From Frigoribacterium endophyticum (GTDB lineage Bacteria; Actinomycetota; Actinomycetes; Actinomycetales; Microbacteriaceae): a stretch of 64,000 nt of DNA. The translations under genes were made by a program, and so were the position numbers. The DNA lies in contig NZ_JAAOYV010000001.1 of the NCBI RefSeq assembly GCF_011759585.1, positions 1,302,001 to 1,366,000 on the forward strand. The letters are read 5' to 3'. This document shows positions 62,116-64,000 of the stretch, piece by piece. Every line of letters begins with the position of its first letter. Positions within the stretch are counted from its first letter, which is position 1. The notes beneath the pieces were generated by a model that saw nothing but the letters and a program-made list of their open reading frames with translations, did not search any database and was not told the origin of the DNA.

Positions 62116-62168
62116 CTCCGTGCGGCGGGAGCGTCGACCCCGCCGCACGGCGGGTCGAGACGGACGGG

Positions 62169-63224
62169 TCAGGGCCGGCGTGTCGCCGCGACCCACTCGT
62201 CGAGCTTGGCGGCCGCGGCCCCGCCGTCGATCGCCGCGCGGGCGACGGCCAGCTGCTCGCGGAAGCGGGCCACGATCGGACGGTCGCGCTCCGACTGGTC
62301 GGCCGCGAGCCGGTAGCTGACGAGGCCGGCCGCGGCGTTCAGCAGGACGATGTCGCGCACGGGCCCGGCCTCCCCCGCCAGGACACGTCGCGCGATCGCC
62401 GCGTTGTGCTCGGCGTCGCCCCCGACGAGGTCCGCGATGCGGGCCCGCGGGATGCCGAGGTCGAGGGGGTCGAGGTCGTGCTCGGTGACCGACCCGGTCG
62501 AGATCTCCCAGATGTGGCTGTGGCCGGTCGTGGTGAGCTCGTCCAGGCCGTCGTCGCCCCGGAACACGAGAGCGGTGGCGCCCCGGGTCTGGAACACCCC
62601 GACGATGAGGGGCACCTTGTCGAGCTGGGCGACACCCACGGCACTGGCCTCGGGCCGGGCGGGGTTGACGAGCGGGCCGAGGAAGTTGAAGACGGTCGGC
62701 ACGCCGATCTCGCGTCGGACCGCCGCCGCGTTCCCGAAGCCGGGGTGGAACGCCGCCGCGAAGGCGAACGTGAGCCCGGCGTCCGCGAGCACCTCCGCGA
62801 CGCGGTCGGCGCTCAGCGTGAGGTCGATGCCGAGCGCCGCCAGCACGTCCGACGAGCCCGACGACGAGCTGGCGGCGCGGTTGCCGTGCTTGATGACGGG
62901 CACGCCCGTCGCGGCGACGACGATCGACGCCATCGTCGAGACGTTGACCGTCCCGAAGCGGTCGCCGCCGGTGCCCACGATGTCGACGGCCATGGACGGC
63001 ACGGGCAGCGGCACGGCGTGCGCGAGCACCGCGTCACGGAACCCGACGATCTCGTCGACCGTCTCGCCCTTGGCGCGGAGGGCGACGAGGAAGGCCGCCA
63101 GCTGGGCCGGCGTCGCCTCCCCCGTCATGACCTGCTCCATGGCCCACGTGGCCTCGGTGATCGAGAGGTCCCGACGCGCCAGGAGGGCGTCGATGAGGGC
63201 AGGCCAGGCGAGCTCGTGGGTCAT
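62169..63224 (-). CDS. trpD: Anthranilate phosphoribosyltransferase
   Basis: 351-residue enzyme of tryptophan synthesis that transfers phosphoribose to anthranilate. [23 protein letters not shown] holds the PRPP-pyrophosphate site and [17 protein letters not shown] the second phosphate/anthranilate site. [12 protein letters not shown] and [19 protein letters not shown] are typical. It stands apart from other trp genes, next to ctaE, as in M. tuberculosis. The ATG is preceded at exactly 6 nt by TAGCCT. Confidence 0.95.
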   Translation of the reverse strand: MTHELAWPALIDALLARRDLSITEATWAMEQVMTGEATPAQLAAFLVALRAKGETVDEIVGFRDAVLAHAVPLPVPSMAVDIVGTGGDRFGTVNVSTMASIVVAATGVPVIKHGNRAASSSSGSSDVLAALGIDLTLSADRVAEVLADAGLTFAFAAAFHPGFGNAAAVRREIGVPTVFNFLGPLVNPARPEASAVGVAQLDKVPLIVGVFQTRGATALVFRGDDGLDELTTTGHSHIWEISTGSVTEHDLDPLDLGIPRARIADLVGGDAEHNAAIARRVLAGEAGPVRDIVLLNAAAGLVSYRLAADQSERDRPIVARFREQLAVARAAIDGGAAAAKLDEWVAATRRP

Positions 63225-63230
63225 GTGCCC

Positions 63231-63236
63231 AGGCTA
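63231..63236 (-). promoter_or_regulatory. -10 box TAGCCT, leaderless trpD
   Basis: TAGCCT is 6 nt before the trpD ATG at 63224. Confidence 0.6.
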
Positions 63237-63325
63237 GCGTCGGGGTGCACCACGCCAAGTAGCTCGGCGTCAACAGAAATTCCCGGCGCGGAGTTTCCTG
63301 CGCAAACCCAGGGCGACTTACCAGG

Positions 63326-63331
63326 CATAAT
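63326..63331 (+). promoter_or_regulatory. -10 box CATAAT, leaderless ctaE
   Basis: CATAAT is 7 nt before the GTG at 63339. It favours that GTG over the ATG at 63330, which would lie inside the box. Confidence 0.5.
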
Positions 63332-63338
63332 GGACGGC

Positions 63339-63974
63339 GTGACAAGTACCTCTCTCTCCAGGCCTTCCAGCGCGCCGGTCGTCAACCGCCCGAGCACGGT
63401 CGCCGTGGGCACCATCGTGTGGCTCGGCAGCGAGGTCATGTTCTTCGCCGGCCTGTTCGCGATCTACTTCACGCTGCGCAGCACCTCTCCCGGCCTGTGG
63501 GCCGCCGAGACGGCCAAGCTCGACGTCCCGTTCGCGCTCACGAACACCATCACCCTGGTGCTCTCGTCGGTCACGTGCCAGTTCGGCGTGTTCGCCGCCG
63601 AGCGCATGCAGGCCCGCCGCACCGGTCGCCTCTTCCAGGTCGGCAGCTGGGGCATGGTCGAGTGGTTCTTCCTGACGTACTCCATGGGCGCCGTCTTCAT
63701 CTGCCTCCAGGTCTTCGAGTACGCCCACCTCATCTCTGAGCACGTGACGCTCAGCTCGAGCGCCTACGGCTCCGCGTTCTACATGACGACCGGGTTCCAC
63801 GGGGCCCACGTCATCGGAGGGCTCATAGCCTTCCTCCTGACCATCGGCCGCGCGTTCGCGGTCAAGAACTTCGGTCACAAGGAGGCCACGACCGCCATCG
63901 TGGTCTCGTACTACTGGCACTTCGTCGACGTGGTGTGGATCGGCCTCTTCATGGTCGTCTACGTCCTCAAATAG
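63339..63974 (+). CDS. ctaE: Cytochrome c oxidase subunit III
   Basis: 211-residue membrane subunit of the aa3 oxidase of the cytochrome bcc-aa3 supercomplex. Five or six hydrophobic helices are visible: [83 protein letters not shown], and [19 protein letters not shown], which includes the subunit III signature WHFVDVVW. In actinobacteria ctaE usually leads the qcrCAB genes, which would follow beyond the window. Complete here, ending 26 nt before the window edge. Confidence 0.95.
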   Translation: MTSTSLSRPSSAPVVNRPSTVAVGTIVWLGSEVMFFAGLFAIYFTLRSTSPGLWAAETAKLDVPFALTNTITLVLSSVTCQFGVFAAERMQARRTGRLFQVGSWGMVEWFFLTYSMGAVFICLQVFEYAHLISEHVTLSSSAYGSAFYMTTGFHGAHVIGGLIAFLLTIGRAFAVKNFGHKEATTAIVVSYYWHFVDVVWIGLFMVVYVLK

Positions 63975-64000
63975 GCATCGGAAAGTTCGCACAGCATGTT

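Overview
The window is high-GC actinobacterial chromosome, most likely Micrococcales and probably Microbacteriaceae. Supporting markers are mycothiol ligase MshC, the RNA polymerase-binding protein RbpA (a form without zinc cysteines), the PafB/PafC WYL regulators, a trpD/ctaE divergent pair, a class II tRNA-Leu, and TANNNT -10 boxes placed right against start codons (leaderless transcription). I see no insertion sequence, prophage, CRISPR array or rRNA. Coding density is very high: no gene-free stretch exceeds 300 bases. The longest is 24829-25109 (281 bp), which holds a promoter, an operator-like repeat and a large compound inverted repeat.

Layout. 1-9.7 kb: 3' end of fabG, serB, divergent glgC and glgA/glgM, an orphan ABC ATPase, ribosomal protein L31 type B, a DnaQ-like exonuclease, trehalose synthase, and a coupled alpha/beta hydrolase-glycosyltransferase pair. 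This stretch is centred on glycogen/trehalose metabolism. 9.7-16 kb: small housekeeping genes (DUF3887 protein, histidine phosphatase, sirtuin, rRNA/tRNA methyltransferase, D-Ala-D-Ala carboxypeptidase, SGNH hydrolase, acyl-CoA dehydrogenase). 16-20.5 kb: a DNA-transaction group of dinB, an SF2 helicase and a pyrimidine-dimer-glycosylase-like protein with an extra C-terminal domain. 21-25 kb: a four-gene osmoprotectant ABC transporter with an elaborate upstream region. 25-31 kb: LLM monooxygenase divergent from an MFS exporter, NDH-2, a small repeat protein, an aldo/keto reductase and tRNA-Leu(GAG).

31-37.6 kb: M20 peptidase, uppP-mshC, a two-component system and a PAC2 protein. 37.7-48.5 kb: HAD phosphatase, trmI, FKBP lipoprotein, pafB-pafC-tatA-tatC-helY, lnt and rbpA. 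This is the actinobacterial proteasome neighbourhood, but Arc/Mpa, Dop, Pup, PrcBA and PafA are absent from the expected place. 48.6-52.4 kb: GDPD, SPFH/NfeD membrane pair, SDR and Nudix. 52.5-57 kb: an iron-sulfur bacterial photolyase, then folE, a FolP2-like gene and a RibD_C reductase in one operon. 57-62 kb: glycerol/dihydroxyacetone metabolism (PTS-dependent dhaKLM divergent from glpF-glpK) around a palindromic operator region. 62-64 kb: trpD divergent from ctaE, the latter complete at the right edge.

The clearest cross-cutting signals are 19 start codons preceded at 6-8 nt by TANNNT, four genes whose stop codon forms the first bases of the next gene's -10 box, two genes whose 3' end including the stop codon was tandemly duplicated, and several operator-like palindromes with no regulator gene nearby. 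I did not find a self-evident new defence or mobile system. The best candidates for undescribed biology are the osmoprotectant leader structure, the Pyr_excise fusion protein, and the FolE-FolP2-RibD_C operon.
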